Source: an uncultured Prevotella sp. (lineage in GTDB: Bacteria; Bacteroidota; Bacteroidia; Bacteroidales; Bacteroidaceae). Taken from it: a stretch of DNA of 6,120 nucleotides. The stretch covers positions 1-6,120 of the forward strand of contig CALCUV010000043.1 in assembly GCA_937906765.1 (NCBI GenBank). Direction: 5' to 3'. Numbering within the stretch: position 1 is the stretch's first letter; the number at the start of each line of letters is the position of its first letter. The notes under the pieces were generated by a model, which saw only the letters and a list, made by a program, of their open reading frames with translations, searched no databases and was not told where the DNA came from. The translations under genes and the position numbers were made by a program. This document shows, piece by piece, positions 4,902 to 6,120 of this stretch.

Positions 4902-5530
4902 TGGAAATCAGTGTATTGAATATTAAGGGTGAAGATACCGGCAAGAAGGTTGTGCTCAACGACTCAGTATTTGGTATCACTCCCAACGATCACGTCATCT
5001 ATCTCGACGTGAAGCAGTACCTCGCTGCTCAGCGCCAGGGTACAGCTAAGTCAAAGGAAAGAAGTGAACTCAGCGGTTCTACTCGTAAGCTCGGTCGTCA
5101 GAAGGGCGGTGGCGGTGCACGCCGTGGTGATATCAACTCACCCTTGCTCGTAGGTGGTGCTCGCGTGTTTGGTCCTAAGCCCCGTAACTATGATTTCAAG
5201 CTCAATAAGAAGGTTAAGCAGCTCGCTCGTCGTAGCGCTCTCTCTTACAAGGCTCAGGAAAATGCAATCGTAGTGGTTGAAGACTTCACTTTCGAAGCTC
5301 CCAAGACTAAGGCATTCGTAGAATTGATGAATAATCTTAAGGTATCTGAAAAAAAGGTGCTTTTGATTACTTCAGAAATTAATAAAAACGTATATTTGTC
5401 AGCACGTAACCTTCAGAAGACTCAGGTTGCCGTTGCTTCAGACATCAACACTTACGGCGTACTTAACGCTGGCGTATTGGTAGTAACTGAAAGCGCGCTT
5501 GCAAATATCGAAGCAGGTTTAACAAAGTAA
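4901..5530 (+). CDS. rplD: 50S ribosomal protein L4
   Basis: The 209-residue protein matches bacterial L4, which binds domain I of 23S rRNA and lines the peptide exit tunnel constriction. The extended basic loop runs from about residue 45 to 95 and contains [17 protein letters not shown] and a VFGPKPRNY motif. The C-terminal part is the globular alpha/beta domain. The start is fixed by the TAATG overlap with rplC, which suggests coupled translation. In E. coli, L4 also represses its own S10 operon by acting on the leader RNA; whether it acts on the leader at 4147-4283 is unknown. There is nothing unusual in the coding sequence. Confidence 0.97.
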   Translation: MEISVLNIKGEDTGKKVVLNDSVFGITPNDHVIYLDVKQYLAAQRQGTAKSKERSELSGSTRKLGRQKGGGGARRGDINSPLLVGGARVFGPKPRNYDFKLNKKVKQLARRSALSYKAQENAIVVVEDFTFEAPKTKAFVELMNNLKVSEKKVLLITSEINKNVYLSARNLQKTQVAVASDINTYGVLNAGVLVVTESALANIEAGLTK

Positions 5531-5549
5531 TTTTGAGGCTAAATAGATT

Positions 5550-5840
5550 ATGGCATATATCGTAAAGCCCCTCGTCACTGAAAAGATGACAGGAATCACG
5601 GAGAAGCAGAATCAGTTTGGCTTCATCGTGCGCCCCGAAGCTAACAAGCTTCAGATTAAGGCGGAAGTAGAAGCTTTGTACGGTGTAAACGTAGTATCAG
5701 TAAACACAATGATCTACGCTGGTAAGAATAAGTCACGCTACACAAAGGCAGGCTTGATTCAGGGTCGTACAAATGCTTTCAAGAAGGCTCTCGTAACTCT
5801 TAAGGAGGGCGAAACAATTGACTTCTATAGCAATATTTAA
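5550..5840 (+). CDS. rplW: 50S ribosomal protein L23
   Basis: The 96-residue protein is a normal-length bacterial L23, which sits at the tunnel exit and docks trigger factor and the signal recognition particle. It opens with a typical VKPLVTEKMT segment and continues with a FIVRPEANKLQIKAEVEALYGVNVVSVNT core and a basic loop (GKNKSRYTKAG). It lies 19 nt after rplD, with no Shine-Dalgarno in the gap, in keeping with the other genes here. Its TAA stop is followed at once by a second TAA. Confidence 0.96.
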   Translation: MAYIVKPLVTEKMTGITEKQNQFGFIVRPEANKLQIKAEVEALYGVNVVSVNTMIYAGKNKSRYTKAGLIQGRTNAFKKALVTLKEGETIDFYSNI

Positions 5841-5846
5841 TAAGAA

Positions 5847-6120
5847 ATGGCAGTACGTAAATTTAAGCCCACAACACCAGGGCAGAGACACAAGGTTATT
5901 GGTACGTTCGAAGAAATTACTGCATCCGTACCAGAAAAATCTCTCGTTTGCGGTAAGAAGGCAACTGGTGGTCGCAACAACGTAGGTAAGATGACAATGC
6001 GTTACCTCGGCGGCGGTCACAAGAGAAAGTTCCGTTTCATCGATTTCAAGCGTGAGAAGGATGGTGTACCCGCAGTGGTTAAGACAATCGAGTATGATCC
6101 TAACCGTTCAGCTCGTATCG
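5847..6120 (+). CDS. rplB: 50S ribosomal protein L2, N-terminal part (cut by window edge)
   Basis: From the ATG at 5847 the frame is open to the window end, 91 complete codons of a protein normally about 275 residues long. The start [17 protein letters not shown], then [33 protein letters not shown] and [14 protein letters not shown], are typical of L2, which binds 23S rRNA and is needed for subunit joining and peptidyl transfer. It follows rplW by 6 nt, the normal S10-operon order. The missing part is outside the window, not a mutation. Confidence 0.97.
   Translation, partial: MAVRKFKPTTPGQRHKVIGTFEEITASVPEKSLVCGKKATGGRNNVGKMTMRYLGGGHKRKFRFIDFKREKDGVPAVVKTIEYDPNRSARI

Overview
The window looks like chromosomal DNA of a member of the Bacteroidota, probably order Bacteroidales. 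The evidence is a clear TAnnTTTG-type -7 promoter element with a TTG near -33, the absence of Shine-Dalgarno sequences before strongly expressed ribosomal genes (A/T-rich leaders instead), and the character of the ribosomal proteins. The exact genus cannot be read from this sequence.

Layout. (1) Positions 1-251 hold no gene but three kinds of repeat: an array of AGTACA-headed units whose spacings are all multiples of 7 bp, a REP-like pair of GC-rich hairpins, and a 14-bp direct repeat just before the next gene. (2) 252-1544 (+) is a complete tilS, tRNA(Ile)-lysidine synthetase. (3) A strong 16-bp stem at 1553-1591 lies between convergent genes and probably terminates both. (4) 1610-3513 (-) is a umuDC operon. 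umuC encodes a full-length Y-family polymerase, a UmuC/Pol V catalytic subunit homologue. umuD encodes a self-cleaving S24 protein with an extra N-terminal ribbon-helix-helix-like DNA-binding segment. The two genes overlap by 7 bp. (5) 3514-4283 is an AT-rich divergent intergenic region. It carries a possible umuDC promoter with small palindromes, a 21-bp tandem repeat, a clear promoter for the ribosomal operon and a structured leader RNA of about 135 nt. (6) 4284-6120 (+) is the start of an S10-type ribosomal protein operon: rplC, rplD, rplW and a truncated rplB.

How it fits together. TilS modifies the anticodon of tRNA(Ile) for AUA decoding and L3, L4, L23 and L2 are large-subunit proteins, so both ends serve translation. 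The middle is a DNA-damage tolerance module. The most interesting points are the UmuD with a built-in putative DNA-binding domain, which could make it the repressor of its own operon; an S10 operon that begins at rplC with its own promoter and no rpsJ in front; the structured rplC leader with competing pairings; and the heptad-register repeat array. No mobile element, CRISPR array or tRNA gene was seen.
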